A stretch of 64,000 nucleotides of DNA, from positions 1,612,001 to 1,676,000 of the forward strand of contig NZ_JAUSQM010000001.1 in assembly GCF_030811215.1 (NCBI RefSeq). The letters are read 5' to 3'. Origin of the DNA: Nocardioides massiliensis (GTDB taxonomy: Bacteria > Actinomycetota > Actinomycetes > Propionibacteriales > Nocardioidaceae). Made by a program: the position numbers and the translations under genes. This document shows, in pieces, positions 1-8,540 of the stretch. The notes under the pieces are model-generated. The model saw nothing but the letters and a program-made list of their open reading frames with translations. It had not been told where the DNA came from and ran no database searches. The stretch's first letter is position 1; every line of letters begins with the position of its first letter.

Positions 1-162
1 GTCGGATCCGGACTCGCTCGTGCTCATTGATCCCACTCCTCGACGTCGCGCCGCGCGTTCGGAGTGGTCGATCGTCGCATCGACCAGCACACCCGGCCCC
101 GGGGTGTTCCGTCGCCCGGGACAACACCCCGTCGCGGCGGCGAATGCGGCTAAGCCTTGAGG

Positions 163-759
163 ATGGACATCGACGTCGTCATTCCGCCGCGGGGGTTCCT
201 GCGGGCTCGCCTCGTCCCGGCGGGCGCATGCCTGCGCATCACCGATCTGGGGGGTCGACAGGCGGTCGACGTGATGCTGAGGTCCGCCGCGGACACCCGG
301 GACTGGTTGTCGTGCATCTTCACGACCCTGCTCAACGGGACCGACCGCATCACGACCGGCCACGTCCTCTACAGCAAGGCGGCCACGCCGCTCGCGACCG
401 TGACGCAGGACGACGTGGGCCGGCACTGGTTCGGCGGAGGGTTCTGCTCGGAGGAGACGAATCGATTCCGCTACGGGGTGGAGGGCACCATCAACTGCCG
501 CGACAACCTCGCGGCGAGTCTCGCCGACTGGGTCGGCCATCCGATGGACCTGGAGCTGGACGCCTGCGCGTCGCTGTTCATGGCGATCGCGTACGGCGCC
601 GGCCGGGTCTCGATCGAGGAGTCCCCGAGCAGGCCCGGCAGCGTGTTCGAGCTCCGCGCCGAGACCGACCTCCTCGTCGGCCTCTCCAACTGCCCGGCCG
701 ACCGCAACCCCGGCAACGGATTCCAGCCCTCCGAGGTGCGGGTGCAGGTCGGCTCCTGA
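163..759 (+). CDS. DUF1989 (urea carboxylase-associated) family protein
   Basis: This 198-residue protein belongs to the DUF1989 family, often found beside urea carboxylase or amino-acid catabolic genes; its reaction is not established. Visible family features are an N-terminal RITDLGG segment, GGGFCSEETNRFRYG near the middle, a CRDN segment, and the C-terminal LSNCPADRNPGNGFQPSEVRV-type end in which the Cys and Asn residues are conserved. The ATG at 163 is preferred over an in-frame TTG at 157, because TAAGCC at 151-156 would be a -10 element exactly 6 nt upstream, the spacing seen at other leaderless starts here. It lies 83 nt before the MFS gene, with an operator-like palindrome between them. 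Family assignment is fairly sure; the substrate is unknown. Confidence 0.8.
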   Translation: MDIDVVIPPRGFLRARLVPAGACLRITDLGGRQAVDVMLRSAADTRDWLSCIFTTLLNGTDRITTGHVLYSKAATPLATVTQDDVGRHWFGGGFCSEETNRFRYGVEGTINCRDNLAASLADWVGHPMDLELDACASLFMAIAYGAGRVSIEESPSRPGSVFELRAETDLLVGLSNCPADRNPGNGFQPSEVRVQVGS

Positions 760-810
760 CGCTCGTCCCGTCGGGCGGGACGGACCGGCCCCGAAGTGCG
801 TTCGATTCCT

Positions 811-827
811 GTACCGTACTAAGTACG
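811..827. promoter_or_regulatory. Operator-like inverted repeat, copy 1
   Basis: GTACCGTAC-TAA-GTACG is the first of three copies in the window (others at 12456 and 12782). The symmetric core is CGTAC-N3-GTACG, and all copies share the left extension GTAC. It ends 15 nt before the ATG of the MFS gene and just ahead of its ribosome binding site GGGAGG (831-836), so a bound protein would cover the -10/start region. The cognate regulator is unknown; the candidates are the IclR protein at 11458-12300 and the TetR protein at 6490-7230. Confidence 0.6.
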
Positions 828-842
828 CGAGGGAGGTGAGAG

Positions 843-2072
843 ATGTCGGAGACGGTCATGCCCGCCAGGAGGGCGAGGCGACGCGAGCCCGGTGAGGGCA
901 GCGGTCGTGCGGTCGCGGGTGTGGTGGTGACGATGATCAGCGTCTCGGCGCCTCCGTTCCTCGTCGGCACCGTGGCCATCCAAGTCGCGGCGACCATGGC
1001 GTTCTCCGCTGCTCAGCTCGGGACGGCCGTCGCCGGTTATTACCTGGTCTCCGCCGTCGTCTCCCCGATGGGTGGCCGGCTCGCGGGCCGCCTCGGCCCG
1101 ACGCTCGCCATGCGCGTGGCCTGCTTCGGCGCCACCCTGGGCTTGATCGGCATCGCGCTCGCGCCCAGCGCGGGTGCCATCGTCGTCGCGTTGAGCCTGC
1201 TGGGCCTGCCGAACGCGCTGGTCCAGCCGGCGGCCAACCAGGTCCTGTCCGACACCGTCCCGGTCCACCGGCAGGGGGTCGCGTTCGGTTTGGTGCAGTC
1301 GGCCATCCCGTCGGCCACACTCCTCAGCGGGTCGCTGCTCGCGATCTTCGGTGCGGAGAACCAGTGGCGGGCAGCGGTCTGGTCCGTCGTGGTCTTGACC
1401 CTGGTCGCACAGCTCGCCATCCGGCGCCCCCGCACCGGACCACAGGAAGCGGCTGCCGGTCGCCAGGTGAGCGCTCGACCCCTCCCGGCTCCGCTCGGGG
1501 GAGCGCCCCTCATGACCGCGCTCGTGCTGGGGGCGGTCCTTGCCTCGATGGCGGCGACCACCCTGCCGTCCTTCGTCGCCTCCACCGGGGCGGCCCGCGG
1601 GATGGGGCCTGGCGAGGTGGCCACCGTGCAGGTGCTGGGAAGCCTCACCTGCATCGGCCTGCGGGTGCTCGCCGCGTGGCGCGGGTCGCTGTTCGGCGAG
1701 TGGCGCGTCCTCGGCGTGGTCGCGGCGATGCTCCTGGTCGGCGCGGCGGGATTCGGTCTGCTCGCCGTCCCCTCCGCCACGGTCTTCTGCGTCGGGGTCA
1801 TCGTCGCCTACGCCTTCGGCTGGGGATGGAACGGTCTGTTCAACCTCAGCGTCTCGCGCGCCCGGGTCGGCCGAGTCTCCGCAGCCACCGGTCTGACCCA
1901 GGGCGGAGTCTTCCTGGGTGGGGTGCTGGGGCCGTTGGTCTTCGCCTGGGCGCTCGATGCCCGCGGTGTCGGAACCGCCTGGCTCATCGTCGCCGTCGCC
2001 GCGTTCGCGGCATCCGTGTCAATCGTGCTCGCCGCCAGCCGCTGGGCCGGCGCCGACGAAGTGAAGGAGTGA
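843..2072 (+). CDS. MFS transporter
   Basis: A 409-residue integral membrane protein of the major facilitator superfamily with about 12 hydrophobic segments. GGRLAGRLGP after the second helix is the usual MFS loop 2-3 motif, and an N-terminal cytoplasmic stretch of about 22 Arg-rich residues precedes helix 1. The start is supported by GGGAGG about 6 nt upstream. It heads the Rieske oxygenase operon, with the reductase gene starting 5 nt after its stop, so import of the oxygenase substrate is the likely role (inference). The operator copy at 811-827 overlaps its promoter. Substrate specificity cannot be read from the sequence. Confidence 0.85.
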   Translation: MSETVMPARRARRREPGEGSGRAVAGVVVTMISVSAPPFLVGTVAIQVAATMAFSAAQLGTAVAGYYLVSAVVSPMGGRLAGRLGPTLAMRVACFGATLGLIGIALAPSAGAIVVALSLLGLPNALVQPAANQVLSDTVPVHRQGVAFGLVQSAIPSATLLSGSLLAIFGAENQWRAAVWSVVVLTLVAQLAIRRPRTGPQEAAAGRQVSARPLPAPLGGAPLMTALVLGAVLASMAATTLPSFVASTGAARGMGPGEVATVQVLGSLTCIGLRVLAAWRGSLFGEWRVLGVVAAMLLVGAAGFGLLAVPSATVFCVGVIVAYAFGWGWNGLFNLSVSRARVGRVSAATGLTQGGVFLGGVLGPLVFAWALDARGVGTAWLIVAVAAFAASVSIVLAASRWAGADEVKE

Positions 2073-2077
2073 GGTCC

Positions 2078-3025
2078 ATGTCCGAGGAAGAGGGAGTCCT
2101 CGACCTGATGGTCGAGTCACTCACGAGGATCGCCGACGGCGTGCTCCAGGTGACCCTGGTGGATCCGGACGGGTACTGGCTGCCCGAGTGGACGCCCGGG
2201 GCGCACATCGACATCGAGACGCCGGCAGGTCCGCGGCAGTACTCCCTGTGCGGAGACCCCGAGGACCGCACGCGATACACCATCGGCGTCCTCCGCGAGT
2301 CGGCCTCGCGCGGCGGGTCGACCCACGTCCACGACGTGCTGCGCCCCGGCGACCTGGTCGAGGTCGGCGGTCCCCGCAACCACTTCGAGCTCCTGCCCGC
2401 CAAGCGCTACCTCTTCATCGCCGGCGGCATCGGCATCACCCCGCTGCTCCCGATGATCCGCGACGTGGAGGCACGAGGCGAGGACTGGAAGCTGGTCTAC
2501 GGTGGCCGGTCCCGGGCATCCATGGGCTTCCTCGAGAAGCTCGCCGCCTACGGCGACAAGGTTGAGCTGTGGCCCGAGGACGAGCACGGGCTGCTCCCCC
2601 TCGACCGGCTCCTGACGGACGCCCCCGACGACCTCGGCATCTACTGCTGCGGCCCGTCCGGGCTGCTCGACGTCATCGAGGGCAGGTGCGAGACCCTCGC
2701 CGGAGTGAGCGTGCACCTGGAGCGGTTCACTGCGAAGGACCTCTCCGGTCTCGTCGACACCCCGTTCACCGTGATCTGCGCCAAGAGCGAGGTCGAGCGC
2801 GAGGTCCCGGCCGGCACCAGCGTCCTCGACGTCCTCGAGCAGGAGGGCATCTCGGTGTCCAACGCCTGCCGCGAGGGCGTCTGCGGCTCCTGCGAGGTGG
2901 CGATCCTCGACGGCACGCCCGAGCACCGTGACTCGATCCGTGTCGGCGCCGAGCTCGACGACACCTCGAGCCTCGCCGTCTGCGTCTCGCGCGCGACGAC
3001 CCCCCGACTCGTACTCGACATCTGA
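2078..3025 (+). CDS. Rieske oxygenase reductase (phthalate dioxygenase reductase type)
   Basis: This 315-residue protein is an electron-transfer reductase of the phthalate dioxygenase reductase/VanB type. In order it has an FMN-binding domain (RQYSL, about residues 52-56), an NAD-binding domain (GGIGITPLL, about 116-124; YCCGPSG, about 188-194) and a C-terminal plant-type ferredoxin domain. The ferredoxin ligands are visible as C264-REGV-C269-GS-C272 and C302. It would pass electrons from NAD(P)H to the Rieske centre of the next gene, 13 nt downstream. Translation should begin at ATG 2078; a longer open frame upstream is only the shadow of the MFS gene. Order, domains and neighbour agree, so confidence is high. 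Confidence 0.93.
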   Translation: MSEEEGVLDLMVESLTRIADGVLQVTLVDPDGYWLPEWTPGAHIDIETPAGPRQYSLCGDPEDRTRYTIGVLRESASRGGSTHVHDVLRPGDLVEVGGPRNHFELLPAKRYLFIAGGIGITPLLPMIRDVEARGEDWKLVYGGRSRASMGFLEKLAAYGDKVELWPEDEHGLLPLDRLLTDAPDDLGIYCCGPSGLLDVIEGRCETLAGVSVHLERFTAKDLSGLVDTPFTVICAKSEVEREVPAGTSVLDVLEQEGISVSNACREGVCGSCEVAILDGTPEHRDSIRVGAELDDTSSLAVCVSRATTPRLVLDI

Positions 3026-3038
3026 TCCAGGAGGAACC

Positions 3039-4235
3039 ATGACCATCACTTCAGGCGAGCAGCGCGTCGCCAAGCGCCGCGCCCGTACGGAGAAGCCGAC
3101 CGAGCCGAAGCCCGAGTCCCCGGGCAACGACTGGTCCTTCTGGCCGACCTACGACTCCGCGTCGCTGGGGTTCCGCAACTACTGGTACCCGCTGATGTGG
3201 GCCGAGCAGATCGGCGACAAGCCGGTCCCGGTGACGCTGCTGGGCGAGAAGATCATGCTCATCCGCGACGGCGACGACATCCGGGCGCTGCATGACCGGT
3301 GCCCGCACCGTGGTGTGCCGCTGTCGCTGGGCCGTCGTCAGTACGAGGGCACGATCAGCTGCCCGTACCACGGCTGGACCTACAAGCTGGACAGCGGGAA
3401 GATGTGCGCCGCGCTCACGGACGGGCCGAGCTCCCCGATCAACAACAAGATCTCGGTGCGCACCTACCCCGTCGAGCAGCGCCTCGGTCTGGTCTGGGTG
3501 TACGTCGGCGACGGCGAGGCACCGCCGGTGGAGCGGGACATCCCCGCCGAGCTGATCGAGAACGACTTCGCGGTCGGTGGCCGCTGGGACATCCGCCAGG
3601 GCAACTGGCGCTTCGCCGCTGAGAACGGCTTCGACGAGGGCCACGCGAAGTACCTGCACAACACCGCGCTCTGGCGGCTGTTCAAGGTGATGCCGGCGTG
3701 GAACGAGACCAGGATCGTCGAGGAGGACAGCTGGCTGATCCGCGTCCAGGACGCCGTGCACTGGGAGGCCGACTTCCCGGGCCTGGGCAAGTGGACCAAC
3801 AAGCGCTGGTACAAGCGCATGCCGCTGCCCGACGCCCCGGGCAAGGCGGAGGACATCAACCCCGTCATCAAGAGCCTGGACATCCCCGGCTTCGTCTCGA
3901 TCCGGCTCCCCGGACTGCTGCGCGTGGCCTACCCGCACTTCATCCACTACGAGTGGTACGTGCCGGTCGACGAGGACAACGTCCGCTACGTCCAGCTGAT
4001 GGTCCGCTTCGAGAAGGGCCTGAAGGCCGCCGCGTTCAAGGCGAAGTACCTCGGCGCGATCCGCTGGCTGTTCCACGGCCAGTTCACCGCCCAGGACGCG
4101 TGGATGGTCGACGTCATGGACGCCCCGCCGGAGAAGCTGTACCGCCCGGACCTGTCCCTGACGGCGTGGCGGCGCCACATCGAGAAGGTCGCGCCCGTCG
4201 CCCAGCAGGACCCGACGGTCCGTGTCATCAAGTGA
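3039..4235 (+). CDS. Rieske non-heme iron oxygenase, catalytic subunit
   Basis: A 398-residue oxygenase alpha subunit. The Rieske [2Fe-2S] motif is C88-P-H90 with C108-PY-H111. The mononuclear iron site follows as D199-EG-H202-AKYL-H207. CCAGGAGG precedes the ATG at 3039. With a single-component reductase of the VanB type and no beta subunit gene, this looks like a two-component (class IA) ring-hydroxylating or O-/N-demethylating oxygenase of the phthalate/vanillate branch (family knowledge). The substrate is not identifiable; the hydrolase and ring-cleavage genes nearby suggest an aromatic or heteroaromatic acid. It overlaps the next gene by 14 nt. Confidence 0.93.
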   Translation: MTITSGEQRVAKRRARTEKPTEPKPESPGNDWSFWPTYDSASLGFRNYWYPLMWAEQIGDKPVPVTLLGEKIMLIRDGDDIRALHDRCPHRGVPLSLGRRQYEGTISCPYHGWTYKLDSGKMCAALTDGPSSPINNKISVRTYPVEQRLGLVWVYVGDGEAPPVERDIPAELIENDFAVGGRWDIRQGNWRFAAENGFDEGHAKYLHNTALWRLFKVMPAWNETRIVEEDSWLIRVQDAVHWEADFPGLGKWTNKRWYKRMPLPDAPGKAEDINPVIKSLDIPGFVSIRLPGLLRVAYPHFIHYEWYVPVDEDNVRYVQLMVRFEKGLKAAAFKAKYLGAIRWLFHGQFTAQDAWMVDVMDAPPEKLYRPDLSLTAWRRHIEKVAPVAQQDPTVRVIK

Positions 4236-5049
4236 GGCACCGGCCCCGCCGGTGAGGCTCGCCCATCGCCTCACCGGCGGCCGGGACGGCGTACCCGTGC
4301 TCTTCCTCCACGGAGGAGGGCCCGGGTGCGCCAGCTATACCGACTTCCGCACCGCCGCGGCGGCGATCGCGCCGGAGCGGCCGCACCTGTTCGTCGACCT
4401 CGCCCAGTACGGCGCCTCCGAGGCGCCGCGCCACAGCGAGCCGGCGTTCGACTACCACGTGCGTCAGCTGACGGCGACGCTGGACCTCCTGGAGATCCCG
4501 CACGTCGACGTCGTGGCCCAGTCGCTGGGCGGATCGGTCGCGATGCTGATGGCCGCCACGTCACCGGAACGGGTCGGACGCCTCGTGGCGACCGGCAGCC
4601 AGCCGGTCCCCGACGACCGATCGGACACCTCGTTGGCCGTCCAAGCGCGCTCGCGCTACTACGGCGGCGAGGGGCCGACCTGGCTGAAGATGCGCGAGCT
4701 GATGGCGCAGCTCGAGTGGTGCGACGGCAGCCGGATCCCGGAGGTCACCGTGCGTGAGCGGTACGGCTCCAGCATCACCCCCTGGGCGATGGCGGTGGCC
4801 GACGGCACCGGCCGCGGCACCCCGCAGAGCCTCGACGCGCAGATCCCCGCGGTGGGTGCGCCCACGCTCCTGGTCTGGGGCGCGCAGGATCCGTTCGCGT
4901 CGCCGGCGTACGCCGCCACCATCACCGGGAGGATGCCACGGGGGGAGCTGGTGGTCCTCGACGAGACCGCCCACCACCCCCAGGCCGAACGTCCCGACGA
5001 CTATGCCCGTGTAGTGAACGAGTTCCTCGACCGGAAGGACCACCGATGA
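4222..5049 (+). CDS. Alpha/beta hydrolase, ring-fission-product hydrolase type
   Basis: A 275-residue alpha/beta-hydrolase resembling BphD/MhpC-type carbon-carbon bond hydrolases. The oxyanion segment is HGGGPG, the nucleophile elbow is AQSLGGS with S101, the acid is D223 in WGAQDPF, and the base is H251 or H252 in ETAHHPQ, so a full triad is present. The GTG at 4222 lies inside the 3' end of the oxygenase gene; no strong Shine-Dalgarno precedes it, so translational coupling is likely. A GTG at 4251 is an alternative start. It probably cleaves a downstream product of the oxygenase pathway; an ester or amide substrate cannot be excluded. Confidence 0.85.
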   Translation: MSSSEAPAPPVRLAHRLTGGRDGVPVLFLHGGGPGCASYTDFRTAAAAIAPERPHLFVDLAQYGASEAPRHSEPAFDYHVRQLTATLDLLEIPHVDVVAQSLGGSVAMLMAATSPERVGRLVATGSQPVPDDRSDTSLAVQARSRYYGGEGPTWLKMRELMAQLEWCDGSRIPEVTVRERYGSSITPWAMAVADGTGRGTPQSLDAQIPAVGAPTLLVWGAQDPFASPAYAATITGRMPRGELVVLDETAHHPQAERPDDYARVVNEFLDRKDHR

Positions 5050-5171
5050 TGAATGCTCCTCTGCGCACCGTCGTTGTCGCGCTCGCCCTCGTGGGCGGCG
5101 TGGCAGCAGTCAAGAAGGCGCTCGCGCGCTACAACGGCACCGTCGTCCGCGACGTTCGGCAGGGCCGGTGA
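5046..5171 (+). CDS. Small membrane protein (41 aa), translationally coupled
   Basis: A tiny open frame locked between two genes: its ATG at 5046 overlaps the hydrolase stop (ATGA), and its TGA at 5169-5171 overlaps the GTG start of the next gene (GTGA). It begins MMNAPLRTVVVALALVGG, giving one hydrophobic segment at residues 6-21, followed by a basic tail with VKKALARYN and ending RQGR. The double overlap keeps the operon fully coupled and argues against a random frame. I recognise no family. It could be a small membrane subunit or anchor for the M20-like or oxygenase proteins, or only a coupling peptide. Confidence 0.6.
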   Translation: MMNAPLRTVVVALALVGGVAAVKKALARYNGTVVRDVRQGR

Positions 5172-6454
5172 CGTCTCTCGACCAGGCGGTCGCGCAGGTG
5201 ATGGGCCACGTCAGCCCTGACCTGCTGCGCGAGATCGTCGTCGGCCTGGTGGACATCCCGAGCCCGACGGGGGAGGAGGCGCCGCTGGCCGCGTGGGCCG
5301 CGCAGCACCTCGCCGACGCCGGGGTCGAGGCCCGCCCGCAACCGATCGACGACCGCCAGGCGAACGCCGTCGGTCGCGTGCGGGGTGCCGGCGACGGGCG
5401 CTCGTTGCTGCTCTACGCGCCGATCGACACCCTGACCACGGGCAACGCGGACGAGGACGAGCCCTGGGCCGCGGATCGTCTGCGCCCCGACATGCAACCG
5501 GTCGCCCAGGTCGACGGCGATCACGTCATCGGCCTCGGGGCGAGCAACCCCAAGGGCCACGCCGCGTGCGTGATGGCGGCGACCGAGGCCATCAGGGCCA
5601 GCGGGATCGAGCTCGCGGGCGACCTCTGGGTCGGCCTCGGTGCCGGGGGCATGCCGACGAACCGGCGGGCGCGCCCCGACCTCCCGCGCGAGAACGCCGG
5701 TCAGGGGGTCGGTTGCTCGTTCATGCTCGAGCAGGGGATCTTCCCCGACCACGCCGTGATCGCCAAGCCCGGTGGGGCCGTCGCGTGGGAGGAGGTCGGT
5801 CTGTGCTGGTTCGACGTCACGGTGCGCGGCACCTTCAGCTACGTCGGTAGCCGGCACCGGATGCCGTACGTGAACCCGATCGTGGAGGCCGGCAAGGTCG
5901 TCGCCGCGCTGGAGGAGTGGTTCCCGGAGTACTCCGCTCGCCACACGGCGGGCCTGGTCGCACCCCAGGGCAACATCGGATCGATCCGCGCCGGCTACCA
6001 CCACATGCCGGCGGTGTCCCCCGCGTCCTGCGTGCTGCGCGTCGACCTGCGCACCAGCCCGGATGCGCCGCCCAACCAGGTGGCGCGCGAGTTCGGCGAG
6101 CTGATCGACCGGGTCCGTGCCCGGCACCCGGAGCTGCAGGTGGACTGGGACATGGTGCTGGCGATCCCCGGCACCCGTACGCCACAGGACGACCCGGTGG
6201 TCGTCGCCGCGGTCGACGCCTACGTCGCCGAGCGCGGCCGGCCGCACGAGCCGATCGTCGCGAACAGCGGCGCGACCGATGCCAACATCCTGCGGGGGCG
6301 AGGCGTTCCGACAGCCCGGATCGGCATGGACCGGATCGGGCCGGACGCACCGTTGGCGTTGGACTTCCCCGCCGGGATGAACGTGGTGGACGTGCGCGAG
6401 ATGGAGCGGTTGACCCGGTGGCTGGTCCGCACCGCGCTCACCATCTGCCGCTGA
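5168..6454 (+). CDS. M20-family (ArgE/DapE-like) protein lacking metal ligands
   Basis: This 428-residue protein has the overall plan of M20 peptidases/deacylases: a catalytic domain, a lid or dimerisation insert around residues 200-310, and a C-terminal return with SGATDAN. The metal-binding positions are altered. The usual HxD is P85-I-D87, the bridging Asp of SDMKG is N127 in ASNPKGH, the catalytic Glu-Glu region reads GLGAGGMP (157-163), and the final His region reads FPAGMN. It may therefore be a non-hydrolytic binding protein or an enzyme with different chemistry. It is the last gene of the forward operon and starts by GTGA overlap. The fold is fairly sure; the activity is unknown. Confidence 0.75.
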   Translation: MTSLDQAVAQVMGHVSPDLLREIVVGLVDIPSPTGEEAPLAAWAAQHLADAGVEARPQPIDDRQANAVGRVRGAGDGRSLLLYAPIDTLTTGNADEDEPWAADRLRPDMQPVAQVDGDHVIGLGASNPKGHAACVMAATEAIRASGIELAGDLWVGLGAGGMPTNRRARPDLPRENAGQGVGCSFMLEQGIFPDHAVIAKPGGAVAWEEVGLCWFDVTVRGTFSYVGSRHRMPYVNPIVEAGKVVAALEEWFPEYSARHTAGLVAPQGNIGSIRAGYHHMPAVSPASCVLRVDLRTSPDAPPNQVAREFGELIDRVRARHPELQVDWDMVLAIPGTRTPQDDPVVVAAVDAYVAERGRPHEPIVANSGATDANILRGRGVPTARIGMDRIGPDAPLALDFPAGMNVVDVREMERLTRWLVRTALTICR

Positions 6455-6489
6455 GGTGATGGCCCGCCTGCGACGAGCTGATCGTGGGG

Positions 6490-7230
6490 TCAGCTGGGCG
6501 AGGAGATGTCGAGCGTCGCCTCGACGATGTCGCACAGGCATGACACGCCGAACCGGAACTGCTCCTCGCCCGGCAGCTCGATCAGCTCGTCGCGCAGCTC
6601 CACGAGCCGGGGGAACTCGGCCCGGGGGAGGGCGGCGTAGTAGTGGCGCTGCTGTCGGCGCAGCTCCGACTCGTCGACCTCGTCGGCCGGAGCGCCGTCG
6701 CTTCCCCATGGGCGCACGGCTTGGTAGCCGGCGAACCCGAGGGCATAGATCATCAGGAAGCCGTAGCTCTTGACCGCCAGCGGTCCGGGGATGCCACTGC
6801 GCATGAGCCGGTCGATGACGACCTCCATCGCTCCGCGGCGCGCCCGCTGGCTGGTGGTGACCCGCGACGAGAGGATCTGGGCGATCGAGGGATGGTCGCG
6901 CATCAGGCCGCGGAAGGCCGATGCGACGCTCTCGATGGCCTGGCGCGGCGACTCGTCGGGCGGTCCCTCCGGAAGTTGGAGGGAGCCGAGGGCCTCGTCG
7001 GCCATCGCGTCCAGGATCTCTTCCTTGGAGCGGAAGTAGCCGTAGAACGTCATGGTGCCGATGCCGAGTGCGTTGGCGAGACTGCGGACGGTCAGCTTCT
7101 CCAGTCCGCCTTCGTCGGCGAGGGTCAACGCCTGTCGGGCGATCATCTCGGCGTTCAGGGCTCGGTCACGCGAGCCGTTGCCGCGGGGCTGTGAGGTGAT
7201 CTGGTCCATGGCGTCGCTCACTCTAGTCAT
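6490..7230 (-). CDS. TetR-family transcriptional regulator
   Basis: A 246-residue TetR-type repressor. The DNA-binding domain is near residues 25-75, with LTVRSLANALGIGTMTFYGYF as helix-turn-helix and the usual KEEILDA after it; the rest is a helical ligand-binding domain. The ATG at 7230 overlaps the stop of the preceding MmgE/PrpD gene (ATGA), so it is the last gene of the reverse operon rather than a separately transcribed regulator. It converges with the M20-like gene, leaving 35 nt between them. It could bind the CGTAC-N3-GTACG palindromes, whose symmetry suits a TetR dimer (inference). Confidence 0.88.
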   Translation of the reverse strand: MTRVSDAMDQITSQPRGNGSRDRALNAEMIARQALTLADEGGLEKLTVRSLANALGIGTMTFYGYFRSKEEILDAMADEALGSLQLPEGPPDESPRQAIESVASAFRGLMRDHPSIAQILSSRVTTSQRARRGAMEVVIDRLMRSGIPGPLAVKSYGFLMIYALGFAGYQAVRPWGSDGAPADEVDESELRRQQRHYYAALPRAEFPRLVELRDELIELPGEEQFRFGVSCLCDIVEATLDISSPS

Positions 7231-8540
7231 CCGTTCGTCGGCGTGAGGCGTGCTTGCAGCTCGAGCGAGCTCAGGTCTTGACACGTGTCGATTACGAGGA
7301 GATCACCCAGGACCTCGTCCGCGACCGCCCGGGGGACTCCGGCGTCGGTCAGGGTGCGTCGGCTCTTCGCGATGATCGCGTCGTCCCGCACGCTCGGCGG
7401 TTGCCGTTCGAGGACATCCGTCTCGCCGGTGTCCGTGCGGAGGTGGACCCGGCACCCCCAGGAGCCGGCGGGCGCGTCGGGGAGGGGCCGGAGCTCGAGG
7501 GTCGGGAGGCGCGCCGGGTCGGGCAGCGCGGCGGCGCGATAGAACCGCGCGTCGGCAACCCGGCCGTCGAGGGCTGCCGCGAACACATGGGCCAGGCTGG
7601 CGGCCGCGGCGGTGGCGTCGGGCACCTCGATGGCGCTCGACACGAACCGCAGCAGCGGCTCCGGAAGCTCGACCACCACCGCGGTGACGCGCTCGAGCGG
7701 CAGGTGGGTGTCCTGGAGGGCAGCGGCGACCCCCTGCAGCGGGCGCGCACAGGGGAACGGCTTGACGAGCGTCGCGGTGACCCCGGCGCCCGGCGCCGGT
7801 GCGACCGCGGCTCGCCACGACGGCATCGCGCGGGCGATCGGACCGGCGAAGTAGGTGGCGGAGGCACCTAAGCCCCGCTCCGCCAGGAGGGCCGCGCGCA
7901 TGCCTGCGACGCTGGCGTCGGCCGCCGCAAGGTAGTGACCCGCCCCGAGCTCGTCATCGGAGAGCAGGCCACCGGTGCGCGCAGCGGCGATGCCCGAAGC
8001 CGCCGCCTGCTGCTGCTCGTCGAGGGCGAGCACGACCCCGACCGCGGCGGCGGCGCCCAGCGCCCCGACCGTGGAGCTCGGCCACCAACCGTGGCGGTAG
8101 GCCTCGGGCCCGCCGAGCGCCCTTCCGCACGTGGTAACGACGTCGTACCCGGCCAGGATGGCGTTCACGAGCACGTCGCCGGAGACCCCGCGCCAGACCG
8201 CGACGTGCAGGGCGGCGGGGATGATCAGTGCTGCGGGTACGACGGCGGAGGCCGGCTCGATGCTGTCGAGCTCGTCCACGTGACACGCGAGGGCGTCCAG
8301 GCGGACGGCTTGCTCGAGTCCGAGGTCGCGCGCCGCGAACGACGCATGGGGGCCGGCCTGCAGCCACGCTTCGGCAGCCGCGACCTCGGTGACGAGCGGA
8401 TGGGAGGCGCCCAGCCGCATGCACGCGACCGCGTCGACGAGCTCCAGCACCGCGCGCTGCCGAGCCGCGTCCGGCGCCGAGCCCGACCGGTGCGTGATCG
8501 AGGCGATCTCCGCACCGGTCAGGCTCCCGTCAGCGGTCAT
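7227..8540 (-). CDS. MmgE/PrpD family protein
   Basis: A 437-residue member of the MmgE/PrpD fold that includes 2-methylcitrate dehydratase and cis-aconitate decarboxylase. Family signs are HVDELDSIEPAS (the usual H-x-LDYDD-type region), an alanine-rich helical domain, and VKPFPCARPLQGV in the second half. Members dehydrate or decarboxylate small polycarboxylic acids. The ATG at 8540 overlaps the upstream LLM gene by 11 nt; frame upstream of this is shadow. A paralogue in region C lies at 54563-56014. In this operon it may process a carboxylic acid released after ring cleavage (inference). Confidence 0.8.
   Translation of the reverse strand: MTADGSLTGAEIASITHRSGSAPDAARQRAVLELVDAVACMRLGASHPLVTEVAAAEAWLQAGPHASFAARDLGLEQAVRLDALACHVDELDSIEPASAVVPAALIIPAALHVAVWRGVSGDVLVNAILAGYDVVTTCGRALGGPEAYRHGWWPSSTVGALGAAAAVGVVLALDEQQQAAASGIAAARTGGLLSDDELGAGHYLAAADASVAGMRAALLAERGLGASATYFAGPIARAMPSWRAAVAPAPGAGVTATLVKPFPCARPLQGVAAALQDTHLPLERVTAVVVELPEPLLRFVSSAIEVPDATAAAASLAHVFAAALDGRVADARFYRAAALPDPARLPTLELRPLPDAPAGSWGCRVHLRTDTGETDVLERQPPSVRDDAIIAKSRRTLTDAGVPRAVADEVLGDLLVIDTCQDLSSLELQARLTPTNG

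Noticed and set aside
1-30. Possible end of an upstream forward gene (in-frame TGA at 28-30)
   Set aside because: Only nine codons are visible, with no motif, so it cannot be distinguished from noncoding sequence.
1364-2077. N-terminal extension of the Rieske reductase into the MFS gene
   Set aside because: The extension is out of frame with the MFS, Arg/Pro-rich and has no domain; ATG 2078 gives the normal family length.
2117-3127. Long reverse-strand frame opposite the Rieske reductase
   Set aside because: It mirrors the forward gene's codon pattern; long antisense frames of this kind are expected in very GC-rich coding DNA and occur opposite many genes here.
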